14,643 bases of DNA from SIG603 sp964370115 (GTDB lineage Bacteria > Bacillota > Clostridia > Oscillospirales > Acutalibacteraceae): positions 1 through 14,643 of the forward strand of contig CAYJIA010000052.1 of assembly GCA_964370115.1 (NCBI GenBank). The letters are read 5' to 3'. The notes under the pieces were generated by a model, which was given only the letters and a program-made list of their open reading frames with translations, was not told the origin of the DNA and searched no databases. Each line of letters starts with the position of its first letter. Within the stretch, counting starts at the first letter, position 1. This document shows, piece after piece, positions 1 to 7,520 of this stretch. A program made the position numbers and the translations under genes.

Positions 1-50
1 ACCTGAAATTTTTTGAAAAAAATTTAGTAAAACCTTTAAAGCTCAACTAT

Positions 51-88
51 AAAAAATACAGCACTCATTCGTGAGCGCTGTATTTTTT
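51..88 (-). terminator. Rho-independent terminator overlapping the end of the sugar kinase gene
   Basis: A 12-bp perfect outer stem (51-62 with 77-88, A6-TACAGC and its complement) is followed by one A/C mismatch and a 4-bp inner stem (64-67 with 72-75) closed by a TTCG tetraloop. Read on the minus strand it ends in a run of T. The kinase stop codon (65-67) lies inside the hairpin, so the stem also encodes the last residues of the protein. The A-rich and T-rich flanks on both sides would let it work in both directions. Confidence 0.85.
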
Positions 89-1174
89 TACTATTTCTTG
101 CATTTTATCCATATTTTCTTCCATATCAAGCACAAGCTTAAATTGGTTTCTTGCCCTTACTAAATTATGCTCGGGGTACTTTGTTTTAAAGTATATATCA
201 CCGTTTATGTAGTCGGCTAAAAATCTTGTTCCGACCTCAAATGTCATTATTTTTGCGCCTAGAGACAGGGAGTGAAGTTCGTTTTGCGAAAGACTATTGC
301 CCGCCTCTTCTAAAAAGCCTTTTGTATAGGCCTCGAACATTTCTATACTAAAGTTTACCTTAGCCAAATCTGCCTCGTCCTCAGCGGCTGTTGTGGCACC
401 TGCTCTTATAGAGTCGCCAAAGTCGAATGCAACAGCACCCGGCATTACAGTGTCTAAGTCTATTACAGCTACACGCTTGTTTGTGTCGTTGTCGAGCAGT
501 ACATTGCTCATCTTAGTATCGTTATGAGTAACTTTTAGAGGAAGAGTTTTAGTGTTTAACATATCCATCAATATAGACATGTCTTTCTTTCTCTCTTCAA
601 CAAAATGAAGTTCGTTTTTGATGTCGTTTACACGGTTTAAAGGATTATTTTTAACGGCTGTATCAAGTTGTTCAAGCCTTGAAACAGTGTTGTGAAAATT
701 AGGGATAACTTCGTGCAGCGTGTGTGCTGGGTAGTCGCCTAAGAGGCTGATGAAATCTCCAAAAGCTGCACCGGATTCATAAAGCATATCTACAGACGTT
801 GCAAAATAATGCGCCGTTGTATCCTCAATGTCAATGAAAGAACGCCAATAGTTGCCCTGTGTATCTTTGTAAAAGTTTCCACCATCTTTGGTTTTAATTA
901 AAGTGATAGTTTCTCTTAGCGGGTTTCTTCCAAGCCTTAACATTTTATCTCTCAAAAACTCGGTGACACCACACATATTTTCCATAATTTCTTCAGGATT
1001 TGGGAAAACAAAGTGGTTTACTCTTTGCACAAAAACAGGGTGGACATCAGTTTTTACTAGAAAAGTGTCATTGATATGTCCGCCTTCATGTATTTCTGCA
1101 GAGATTATCTTTCCTTCTATATCAAACTTATCGGCAATATTTTGAACGTCAACATTTGAGAATTTACTATGCAT
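65..1174 (-). CDS. NahK-like sugar 1-kinase (APH/choline-kinase phosphotransferase fold)
   Basis: A 369-residue cytoplasmic kinase of the aminoglycoside-phosphotransferase fold. The Brenner/catalytic loop is H217-N-D219-x4-N224, and the metal-binding segment is ID239LDTVMPG, followed by FDFGDSIRAG (250-259). That HNDTK...N / IDLDTVMPG / DFGD combination is characteristic of N-acetylhexosamine 1-kinase (NahK) and its relatives, which phosphorylate GlcNAc or GalNAc at C1 for the lacto-N-biose/galacto-N-biose route. The early EGGHINDTFLV segment (30-40) fits the nucleotide-binding loop. The start at 1174 has AAAGGAG nine bases upstream. The gene begins 14 bases after the sensor-like gene stops, and its Shine-Dalgarno abuts that stop, so the two are probably coupled. 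No other lacto-N-biose pathway gene is nearby, so the substrate is uncertain; another sugar or amino sugar is possible. Confidence 0.8.
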   Translation of the reverse strand: MHSKFSNVDVQNIADKFDIEGKIISAEIHEGGHINDTFLVKTDVHPVFVQRVNHFVFPNPEEIMENMCGVTEFLRDKMLRLGRNPLRETITLIKTKDGGNFYKDTQGNYWRSFIDIEDTTAHYFATSVDMLYESGAAFGDFISLLGDYPAHTLHEVIPNFHNTVSRLEQLDTAVKNNPLNRVNDIKNELHFVEERKKDMSILMDMLNTKTLPLKVTHNDTKMSNVLLDNDTNKRVAVIDLDTVMPGAVAFDFGDSIRAGATTAAEDEADLAKVNFSIEMFEAYTKGFLEEAGNSLSQNELHSLSLGAKIMTFEVGTRFLADYINGDIYFKTKYPEHNLVRARNQFKLVLDMEENMDKMQEIVKKYSAHE

Positions 1175-1188
1175 ATCTATATGCTCCT

Positions 1189-2493
1189 TTAATCGTTTAT
1201 TGCAACTCTTGCTATAACGCTATTGTTAGAATGAGTTATGCTAAGGCTACCGCTGTATTCCTCAATAATTTCTGTGATATTTTCGAAACTGTCCTTTTCT
1301 TCTGTATGCTTTCTTTCGAAAAGGCTGTTAGCCATGCCGAAAAGAGTTTTATTCTTTAGTGTTTTTGTAAGTGAAATTTTAGATGCAACAGACTCGTTGT
1401 AAACTGCCTCAATGATAAGTTGTCTTGACGCAGGAACTATTGTGAGATGGACGAATTTTTCAGCGCTGCTTGATTTTTCACAGCTTGAAATACCAATATT
1501 AAGAAGTTCACTTATAATGAAACATAGCTCTATAACAGAGATATCAAATTCAGTTAAAGATATATTTGCGTCTACACTTATGTCTTTTGTCTTGGCAAAT
1601 GCTACTTTTGTAGCGACTAGTGAGTTGACAAATGGGTTTTCGCTGTAGTTTCCAAGCAGAGGAGAGTTTGCATTGCTTTGTTTTGCAAGCTCTACATAAG
1701 ATGGGATTTCGCGAACTTTGCCAGTGGTTGCCATATCAGAAATTCTGTCAAGTTGATAGTCAAGATTTTTCTTAACTGTTTTATAAGAATTGATGTTTAC
1801 ATACATGGTGTTAAAGTTGTCGCCACGCACTGAGGTGACTTCGCTTTGTGCCATTTTTGTGACATTTTTAACCTTATAGATCGCTGCACCATATGATGAA
1901 CGAAGCGAGAATATAACGAAAATATATAATGTAAGGCATGCGAAAAATCTAATATTAAATGAATTTGTGAGTAGTATGTCATTTAAAAAGCCTAAAGATA
2001 TTTGAAGTGCTAGAAACTGTACAATGCAAAGTACCATGCTAGACGGCGAAATAGAGCGTCTAAAGAAGTAGTGCAGAGGGTTTGCAAGGAAAGCTATAGT
2101 GATTAGCGTGAACAACATATATATGCCGTTTGCTATGAGCAGTCCAGAAATACCAGAGGTATCAAAAGGCATGAAGGCGAACATCTCAAAGCTAAAGTCT
2201 GCGACAAAGGTGTAATTTGTGACAAGAATTAAAGCGACTAAAAGCTTTTGTAAGATGTTGTTTGATGAAACAAACACCGAAATGATAAGTAGCCAAAACA
2301 CATTTACACAAACGGCGACAAATCCAGCACTCTCGGCGGTCTGAGAAAAGCCCGAAAGTATTAAATTTGTAATGGCAGAAAGGCCAAGTCCACAGGCGTA
2401 AAAAATAGCAGTGGTTAAAAGTTTAAATCTTTCCTCTAGGATTAGAGCAAAGGCGAAAGTATTGCAAATAAAAACAATGGTTAGCAGTAACAT
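1189..2493 (-). CDS. Seven-TM GHKL sensor-kinase-like protein with degenerate catalytic motifs
   Basis: 434 residues. About seven hydrophobic segments fill the first 200 residues (roughly 1-17, 26-46, 57-76, 83-100, 115-137, 150-172, 180-198). A helical linker follows (225-272), then a GHKL-type ATPase region (285-434). This is the architecture of AgrC/LytS-like sensors. The motifs are eroded: where such kinases have a RHD...HH phosphoacceptor block, this has KKNLDYQL (241-248) with no histidine. The N-box is ELLNIGISSC (329-338) without the ATP/Mg asparagines, and the expected HGxGL before the last helix is KDSFE (400-404). I infer a pseudokinase or ligand-sensing membrane protein. The start at 2493 is chosen because GGGGAG lies seven bases upstream. 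A longer reading to 2589 would run through the promoter. No response regulator is adjacent. Confidence 0.72.
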   Translation of the reverse strand: MLLLTIVFICNTFAFALILEERFKLLTTAIFYACGLGLSAITNLILSGFSQTAESAGFVAVCVNVFWLLIISVFVSSNNILQKLLVALILVTNYTFVADFSFEMFAFMPFDTSGISGLLIANGIYMLFTLITIAFLANPLHYFFRRSISPSSMVLCIVQFLALQISLGFLNDILLTNSFNIRFFACLTLYIFVIFSLRSSYGAAIYKVKNVTKMAQSEVTSVRGDNFNTMYVNINSYKTVKKNLDYQLDRISDMATTGKVREIPSYVELAKQSNANSPLLGNYSENPFVNSLVATKVAFAKTKDISVDANISLTEFDISVIELCFIISELLNIGISSCEKSSSAEKFVHLTIVPASRQLIIEAVYNESVASKISLTKTLKNKTLFGMANSLFERKHTEEKDSFENITEIIEEYSGSLSITHSNNSVIARVAIND

Positions 2494-2526
2494 TTTATCT
2501 CCCCTAATTAAAATAATATATGATGT

Positions 2527-2556
2527 ATTATAACATAAAACAAAGTGAAAAGACAA
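2527..2556 (-). promoter_or_regulatory. Sigma-A-type promoter for the sensor-like gene and sugar kinase
   Basis: On the minus strand, TTGTCT (2556-2551), an 18-base spacer and TATAAT (2532-2527), with TG one base before the -10 (extended -10). It lies in the 92-base gap between the second permease and the sensor-like gene, and about 35 bases upstream of the start codon. The sequence TTTATGTTATAATAC around this -10 also occurs at the ABC operon promoter. Confidence 0.65.
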
Positions 2557-2585
2557 ATAATTTTTGAAAAAAATCAAAAATAAAA

Positions 2586-3683
2586 TCAAATTCTTTTCCT
2601 AAATATAGCTATTAGTAGCGTACAGCTAAAAAAGCTTATCAAAATACTGAAATCTGGTACAAAATTCAGATAAAAATAGCTTGGCAAAAACTTAAGATAA
2701 TCTTCTATACTCGGAACAAAAGCTCCGATGTCGATTATTATCGGATGGGTGATTAGTAATAAAATAAGTATAAATGGGAAAAGTATACAAAAAACATCTC
2801 GGTTTATAAATAAGGACAAAGTCAAGAAAAATGCAAGAAGCAAAATTTGGTAAACAAAAAGTCTGAAAAATTCAAACATCAAACTAAAGTCTGTGGGTGA
2901 GAGCACGATGTTTATAATTACAAGCGACACTAAACCCGAAACGAGTGAAAAAAAGTAAAATGGCAACACAGAATATATTTTCAGGCGCAAGGTCGAGACC
3001 TTGGTTTTAAACAAAGTTTTGCTTACGCTTACTTGCATGTTTGATATAAAAGCCAAGGCAAACACAAATATACAAATAACTCCATATAAGCTTTGAAGAC
3101 TACCGCTGTTTTGTTCGTCGCTTCCAAAATCTGCCGATAAAACTTCTATCTCAAAGGCGTTTTCGAGGCTTTTGTAGTAATTTATAGAATTTTCTATACT
3201 TTCTAATGGGTAATGTAATTTTATACCATTTAAAAAATTCTCTGCAATATACGGCGTAGCTGTTTTGAAAATTTCGCTAAATAATTCTTCGCTTACAAAG
3301 TTATGATATAGATTATTTGGGTATTTAATGACCGTTACCAACTCACTAAGTTTTCCGTTTTGCAAGTTTGCAGTAAAATTTTCATTAAAAACATAGCCGA
3401 GGTCGACTTCTGCACTCTCCACACTTTTGACTAAATCATCCAAGCTGTCAAAAACGGTGAATTTATATTTTGCGTTTAGCAATAAATTTTTACTTACCTG
3501 CTTTTCAAGCTCATGTTGCTCGCTAAGATAAATACCTGCACTTATACTGGTGTTTTGCTCCGACATAGAGAGTGAGGACACGAAAAACACTATTATAGGT
3601 AAAAGTGTCAGACAAATCATGAACAAGATATTTTTCAAAAGTTTTTTACTAAACACGGTAAAGAACATTTTAAATGTAATCAT
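2586..3683 (-). CDS. ABC-2-type transporter permease (second permease of the export operon)
   Basis: 365 residues with the ABC-2 permease layout. There is one N-terminal membrane helix (about 17-37), an extracytoplasmic stretch of some 155 residues, then about five membrane helices (197-215, 238-262, 270-292, 297-317, 345-361), ending in a basic tail FRKRI. The outer region holds a segment (50-110) resembling the substrate-side domain of ABC-2 exporters of the YhgE/YhaP type. The gene overlaps the end of the preceding permease by 14 bases. Its GGAGG lies about 11 bases before the ATG, inside the upstream gene, which points to coupled translation. It probably pairs with the upstream permease as a heterodimer powered by the zinc-ribbon ATPase. 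The exported substrate cannot be read from sequence. Confidence 0.8.
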   Translation of the reverse strand: MITFKMFFTVFSKKLLKNILFMICLTLLPIIVFFVSSLSMSEQNTSISAGIYLSEQHELEKQVSKNLLLNAKYKFTVFDSLDDLVKSVESAEVDLGYVFNENFTANLQNGKLSELVTVIKYPNNLYHNFVSEELFSEIFKTATPYIAENFLNGIKLHYPLESIENSINYYKSLENAFEIEVLSADFGSDEQNSGSLQSLYGVICIFVFALAFISNMQVSVSKTLFKTKVSTLRLKIYSVLPFYFFSLVSGLVSLVIINIVLSPTDFSLMFEFFRLFVYQILLLAFFLTLSLFINRDVFCILFPFILILLLITHPIIIDIGAFVPSIEDYLKFLPSYFYLNFVPDFSILISFFSCTLLIAIFRKRI

Positions 3684-4866
3684 TAGCGTAAGTCGCCTCC
3701 ATATTCTTTTTTAGTAGTAAAAGGCAAACTGCCGTTAAAATAAGGTTTAAAACCAGTACAATTATATTATCTAAAAATGCATCGCCCTTTACAAATCCGC
3801 TTGAAAAAAGAGTGAATAGGTAGCTGTAAGGTGATATTATGCTTAGCGCCGACACGGCAGTAGGCATGAAGCCTAGTGGGATTATTCCACCCGATAAAAG
3901 CAAGAACAAGGAGTGTATCAATATATTTAGCTGTGCGCTTGCGACAAAGTTTTTGGAAAAATTAAATAGTACGGCTTGTAGCAAGACAAAAAGAGTAGTA
4001 CCGTTTAATAAAGAAATAAAAGACTGAGGATTTAAGTTAAATCCACTAAATAAGAAAAGTGCTAAAAATATGATTAAATACAAGATTAAAATTACAGATA
4101 GCCTGATAAAATAAAGAGAAATATACGAATGACCACTCTTGTTTATAAATTTATAAAAAGGTAAATTGCTTTGTAGATTAAACTCTTTAAAAAATAGAGA
4201 ACTACTTAAAAACAAAAGAAAGGTGATAATTGAAGTGGTGTAGAAATCGCCGATATCGACAGCGTCTACATATTCTAAATCGCTATTTTGAAAGCTTGTA
4301 CTGCGGTTTAGATACTTCATTGCATAGTCTAGATTTACATCTAAAACAAGTTGTTCGCTATATTGATTGTTTTGAGTCGCAAAATCTAAAACTGTATATA
4401 CTCCACTTTGCAAGCTTACCATTACATTCTCAAAATTTTCAGCAAAGCTTCTCACGAAAAATTGTTCTAAAGGCGTTGATGAATTCAAGGTCACGGTCGG
4501 CGAGGGGTTATCTCCACTGAAAACTCCCATTAAAAAACCGTTCGGAAAAACAAGGCTAGCACTTGCTTCGTCACTTTTTAGCATGGTGTTTGCACTTTCT
4601 TCACTTGTTACAAATTGAATATTAAAACTTTCTTTCATATAGTCGTTTGCGAGTATCATATTTAGTATAATTTCCGTTTGCGGACTTTCGTCTAAGTTCA
4701 CCACAACGACATTAAGCCTGAGTGGGTTTTCACTCAGGCTTTCGTTTGAAACTTGATAGGCGAAAAATGCAGATGCGAGAATAAATAAAAATATCGCAAA
4801 CATAAGCAAAATTTTCGCTTTTATTATTTTTATTTGACTAAAAAATACGGCTGAAAAATATTTCAT
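3670..4866 (-). CDS. ABC-2-type transporter permease (first permease of the export operon)
   Basis: 398 residues with the same topology as the next gene. There is one N-terminal helix (17-37), a long outer domain (about 40-207), then five helices (208-226, 250-275, 285-303, 309-333, 365-386). Segment 50-112 (LNVVVVNLDES...LVFPNGFL) matches the usual start of the outer domain in ABC-2 membrane proteins, which often reads as V-V-N-x-D followed by a P-x-G-F/D turn. LSGGIIPLGFMP (324-335) and the SPYSYL turn (345-350) are typical of the last loops of this fold. The start at 4866 has a weak AGAGAG just upstream. It begins 17 bases after the zinc-ribbon membrane protein, so it probably depends on translation from that gene. 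Confidence 0.83.
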   Translation of the reverse strand: MKYFSAVFFSQIKIIKAKILLMFAIFLFILASAFFAYQVSNESLSENPLRLNVVVVNLDESPQTEIILNMILANDYMKESFNIQFVTSEESANTMLKSDEASASLVFPNGFLMGVFSGDNPSPTVTLNSSTPLEQFFVRSFAENFENVMVSLQSGVYTVLDFATQNNQYSEQLVLDVNLDYAMKYLNRSTSFQNSDLEYVDAVDIGDFYTTSIITFLLFLSSSLFFKEFNLQSNLPFYKFINKSGHSYISLYFIRLSVILILYLIIFLALFLFSGFNLNPQSFISLLNGTTLFVLLQAVLFNFSKNFVASAQLNILIHSLFLLLSGGIIPLGFMPTAVSALSIISPYSYLFTLFSSGFVKGDAFLDNIIVLVLNLILTAVCLLLLKKNMEATYANDYI

Positions 4867-4883
4867 AATCTCTCTAACTTATC

Positions 4884-6401
4884 TTAAAATCCAAAACCAG
4901 AGCTAAGCCCCATAAGCTGAGACAATAAGTCCTCTAGGCTTTGATAGTCAGTTGGTTGGTTAAACCAGTCGGCAGGCATATTGCCTTTTTCCATTACTAA
5001 AGTCAGGGCCTCATCGTCTATATTAATAGCAATAGCAAGCTCGGTTTCGCTTTTGCTTACCACGTCAAAAGTAAAGCTTGAGTAGTCGTCGTAGAAAGTG
5101 AAGTTACCTGCATCGCCTGCTGTGTCGTATATAAGACCAACGGTTGATGTATAAGCGTATAATAAATCTTCGTGAACAGCTTTAAAATCAAGCACATTAT
5201 TTTCAAATGTTGTAGTGATAGTTGTAACAGAAGCGTTAGTTGTTACTTTGACATAGTCTAATATTTTGCCTGTTGGGTTAAGTAGAATTTCTGTGCGCTC
5301 AGAGCCGTCGTCTGCTACAAAAGATACAACACGGTTATCATAAATGTAAATGCTTACGACAGAGTCATTGTCGCTTTCTTCAGGAATAAGAGCAATTTCG
5401 TCTAATAATTCTTGCTTAAGCTCAGAAGGTGTAACACTTGCTGAGTAGTAGCTTAGGCTAAATCCTTCAAGGAATGCTGAGAAAGATGGATTAGCAAATA
5501 ACTCTTCAACTAAAGCTGTAAGGTGCGCCTTGATTTTAGCATTGCTAATTTTTAAAGTATATCCGTCTGCATCTACAGTGATATCATTAATAGTAAGAGA
5601 TTCTTTGCCAAGTTCTTCGGTCTCTAAATCGTTTATGATGTTATCAAAATGCTTAGCTGTGATTTCGCCTATTTCCTCAAATGTATCAAAATCTGTTGTG
5701 TCAAACAAATCGAAGTCTGTTGTGCTTGTCTCCATTCCTGTATACTCAGAGAAAAGGTCTATTATTTCAGAAGTTTTAATTCCATAGGTACCATCGCCTA
5801 AAAGAGATGGCAGGCTCACGGTAAGTAAGTCAGAAGACACCAAAAGCTCTCCGCCGATTCCCATAGCATCAAGGGCTACTTTGATTTTTTCTTCTTCAAA
5901 ATCGCTTAGTAACTCACCGTTTATCGTGCCTGTATACCCTTGGTAAGAAAAGTCGATTTGATATGGCTCTTCAAAATAGTCTTCAAAGAAAGTTATAATA
6001 GGTAAGCTGTCTGCTAGAGCTTCGCTCTCATCCTCTATAGTGCTAAGTGTGTTTATAACTGCACCAGGTACTCCACCTGTCATAGGTTTTACAAAGAACA
6101 TTACAGCAATGATTATGCCTGCTATCAGCAAAGCACCGCCAGCGCTTGCTAAAATAGCAATTAGTTTCTTGTTGCTTTTCTTTGGAGCGGGTTCTTGATA
6201 TGTAAAATTATTTTGATCATATCCATTTTGCACTGGAGGTGCTGGAGGAATGAAAGTTTGTTGTGGTTGTTGTGGTTGGAAATTATTTTGCTCTGGAGCA
6301 TTGTCTTGTTGCACTGGTGTTTGTTGTTCAACGGGATTTCCACAGCTTGTGCAGAATTTAGTGTTTTCGGGAACTGGTTTCCCGCAATTTTTGCAATACA
6401 T
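4884..6401 (-). CDS. Zinc-ribbon single-pass membrane protein with large extracytoplasmic domain
   Basis: 505 residues. The cytoplasmic N-terminus is a treble-cysteine-pair zinc ribbon, C3-x2-C6-x10-C17-x2-C20. A Gln/Pro/Asn-rich flexible linker (about 25-73), a basic patch KKSNKK (74-79) and one membrane helix (80-104) follow. The remaining 400 residues are outside, acidic and poor in cysteine, with many short beta-like stretches. I do not recognise the outer domain. The zinc ribbon has the same spacing as that of the ABC ATPase encoded just upstream, which suggests both pair with a shared partner or with each other. It lies between ATPase and permeases, so it is probably an accessory subunit of the transporter. 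AGGAGG lies 11 bases before the ATG, and the gap to the upstream gene is 25 bases. Confidence 0.75.
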   Translation of the reverse strand: MYCKNCGKPVPENTKFCTSCGNPVEQQTPVQQDNAPEQNNFQPQQPQQTFIPPAPPVQNGYDQNNFTYQEPAPKKSNKKLIAILASAGGALLIAGIIIAVMFFVKPMTGGVPGAVINTLSTIEDESEALADSLPIITFFEDYFEEPYQIDFSYQGYTGTINGELLSDFEEEKIKVALDAMGIGGELLVSSDLLTVSLPSLLGDGTYGIKTSEIIDLFSEYTGMETSTTDFDLFDTTDFDTFEEIGEITAKHFDNIINDLETEELGKESLTINDITVDADGYTLKISNAKIKAHLTALVEELFANPSFSAFLEGFSLSYYSASVTPSELKQELLDEIALIPEESDNDSVVSIYIYDNRVVSFVADDGSERTEILLNPTGKILDYVKVTTNASVTTITTTFENNVLDFKAVHEDLLYAYTSTVGLIYDTAGDAGNFTFYDDYSSFTFDVVSKSETELAIAINIDDEALTLVMEKGNMPADWFNQPTDYQSLEDLLSQLMGLSSGFGF

Positions 6402-6426
6402 AGATGTACTTGCCTCCTAAAAAAAA

Positions 6427-7137
6427 TTATGATTGTGTGATTTTGCCGTCTTTGATGATAATTGCCCTTTTGCAAAGTTTTGAAACTTCATTGACATCGT
6501 GGCTGGAATATAGCAAGCTTACACCCTGAAGTTTGCTTAAATACTCATTTAAACAGTCTATAGTATGGCTGTCTAATGCGGCATATGGCTCGTCGAGTAT
6601 CAGCAAACGAGGTTTATTTATAAGCGCTATGGCGAAAGATAGTTTTTTCTTCATGCCGCCAGAAAGTGTACTCACTTTCTTCTTTAGCATTTTATCTATA
6701 CCTAAAAAGTCAGGTATGAGGCTTAAAAGCGTTTTGAAATCTTTAATGTAATAAATGCCTTGCCAAAGTCTTAAGTTGTCTTTGACACTAAGGTCATCTA
6801 TAAGTATAGGTTCTTGTGGCACATAGCTTATAAACTTTTTGCTCGCTTTATTTATAGCTTTATCATCAAATAATATTTGACCGCTGTCAAAATTATTCAT
6901 ACCGGCTATAATAGACATCAAAGTAGATTTGCCCGAGCCGTTATCGCCTAAAACGGCGACAAACTCTCCCGAGTTTATAGTAAAGCTAATATCTTTTAAA
7001 GAGAAATTATTCTTGTGATCTTTACAGAGATTAATTACCTTTAAAAGAGGTGTGTTTACAGCTATACAAGGCGCATTGCAAATATGACAAAGCTCAGCGC
7101 TTTCTTGTAATTTAGTTCCACAATTAGAGCAGTACAT
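6427..7137 (-). CDS. ABC transporter ATP-binding protein with N-terminal zinc ribbon
   Basis: 236 residues. Residues 1-24 form a zinc ribbon (C3, C6, C17, C20), and the nucleotide-binding domain begins near residue 31. Walker A is GDNGSGKST (64-72), the Q-loop glutamine is Q108, the signature is LSGGM (158-162), Walker B is LLILDEP (178-184) and the H-loop histidine is H213 in SSHD. All catalytic residues are present, so it should hydrolyse ATP and drive the two ABC-2 permeases downstream. A zinc ribbon on the ATPase is unusual: most ABC-2 ATPases start directly at the domain. GGAGG lies only four bases from the ATG at 7137. The annotated start keeps all four cysteines, and nothing suggests a later start. 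First gene of a four-gene operon. Confidence 0.88.
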   Translation of the reverse strand: MYCSNCGTKLQESAELCHICNAPCIAVNTPLLKVINLCKDHKNNFSLKDISFTINSGEFVAVLGDNGSGKSTLMSIIAGMNNFDSGQILFDDKAINKASKKFISYVPQEPILIDDLSVKDNLRLWQGIYYIKDFKTLLSLIPDFLGIDKMLKKKVSTLSGGMKKKLSFAIALINKPRLLILDEPYAALDSHTIDCLNEYLSKLQGVSLLYSSHDVNEVSKLCKRAIIIKDGKITQS

Positions 7138-7161
7138 AATACCTCCACTTTAAAATGACTT

Positions 7162-7342
7162 TAGCCGAGTTCATATAATCCGAACCCATTTGTCAGAAAA
7201 TCTTTAGACCTAAAAACGTCCAAATTGTGCCTATAGCAAGGCAGACGATGAAGTAATACTGGCGTATTGCAAAGAGGATAACGCAGTTAGAGGTGCAATT
7301 TGGGCATTTTTAGGCGTGGTTCGGTTTATATGAACTCGGCTA
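7162..7342. repeat. Long imperfect inverted repeat, MITE-like, between promoter and ABC operon
   Basis: Outer arms 7162-7185 and 7319-7342 match over 24 bases with one mismatch (both ends read TAGCCGAGTTCATATA inward). Inner arms 7209-7232 and 7291-7314 match at 20 of 24 positions. The left side carries about 19 extra bases between outer and inner arms. The centre holds a short AATAC-TGGC-GTATT hairpin (7254-7267). The element ends in TA on both sides, as TA-targeting miniature elements would, but no transposase is present. Transcribed from the promoter just outside it, it would form a long stem-loop of about 180 nt in the leader of the ABC operon mRNA. Confidence 0.7.
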
Positions 7343-7346
7343 GGGT

Positions 7347-7375
7347 ATTATAACATAAATTATGTGAGATGTAAA
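7347..7375 (-). promoter_or_regulatory. Sigma-A-type promoter for the zinc-ribbon ABC operon
   Basis: On the minus strand, TTTACA (7375-7370), 17 bases and TATAAT (7352-7347), with TG one base before the -10. The predicted start of transcription near 7340 falls almost exactly on the outer end of the inverted repeat. It shares TTTATGTTATAATAC with the promoter at 2527-2556. Confidence 0.72.
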
Positions 7376-7458
7376 GAAATAGCCTGCACGGTAGTAATTA
7401 ATAATGAATAAGTAATAATTAATAAGTGTGGATCACGCCTTTGGCGTGTTATAACTAA
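7376..7458. other. AT-rich intergenic stretch with short hairpin
   Basis: This lies between the ABC promoter and the cotJ terminator and holds no gene. It contains TAATTAATAA-type low-complexity repeats (7395-7425) and a 6-bp hairpin CACGCC-TTT-GGCGTG (7434-7448). The string TAATTAATAA followed by A/G-TGTGG recurs after the kinase-like gene at 11852-11866, so this is probably a decayed dispersed repeat. Confidence 0.4.
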
Positions 7459-7486
7459 AAAATTGGGCGGAAATCCGCCCAATTTT
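7459..7486 (-). terminator. Rho-independent terminator of the cotJ operon
   Basis: A perfect 13-bp stem (7459-7471 with 7474-7486, AAAATTGGGCGGA and its complement) with a GC-rich top. On the minus strand it is followed by a run of T, 24 bases after the cotJC stop. The A-rich opposite flank gives it some bidirectional character. Confidence 0.85.
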
Positions 7487-7492
7487 AATTAA

Positions 7493-7520
7493 TTCTCAAT
7501 CCTCAATCCTCAATTCTCAA
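7493..7520. repeat. Four tandem heptamers (TYCTCAA) reaching into the cotJC 3' end
   Basis: Units TTCTCAA, TCCTCAA, TCCTCAA, TTCTCAA lie end to end. On the minus strand this reads as the ATTGAGGATTGAG type of repeat seen between genes in many clostridia. The cotJC stop codon (7510-7512) is inside it. Confidence 0.75.

Noticed and set aside
2494..2589. Longer N-terminus for the sensor-like protein starting at 2589
   Set aside because: It would place the strong extended -10 promoter inside the gene and has no Shine-Dalgarno. The start at 2493 has GGGGAG at ideal spacing.
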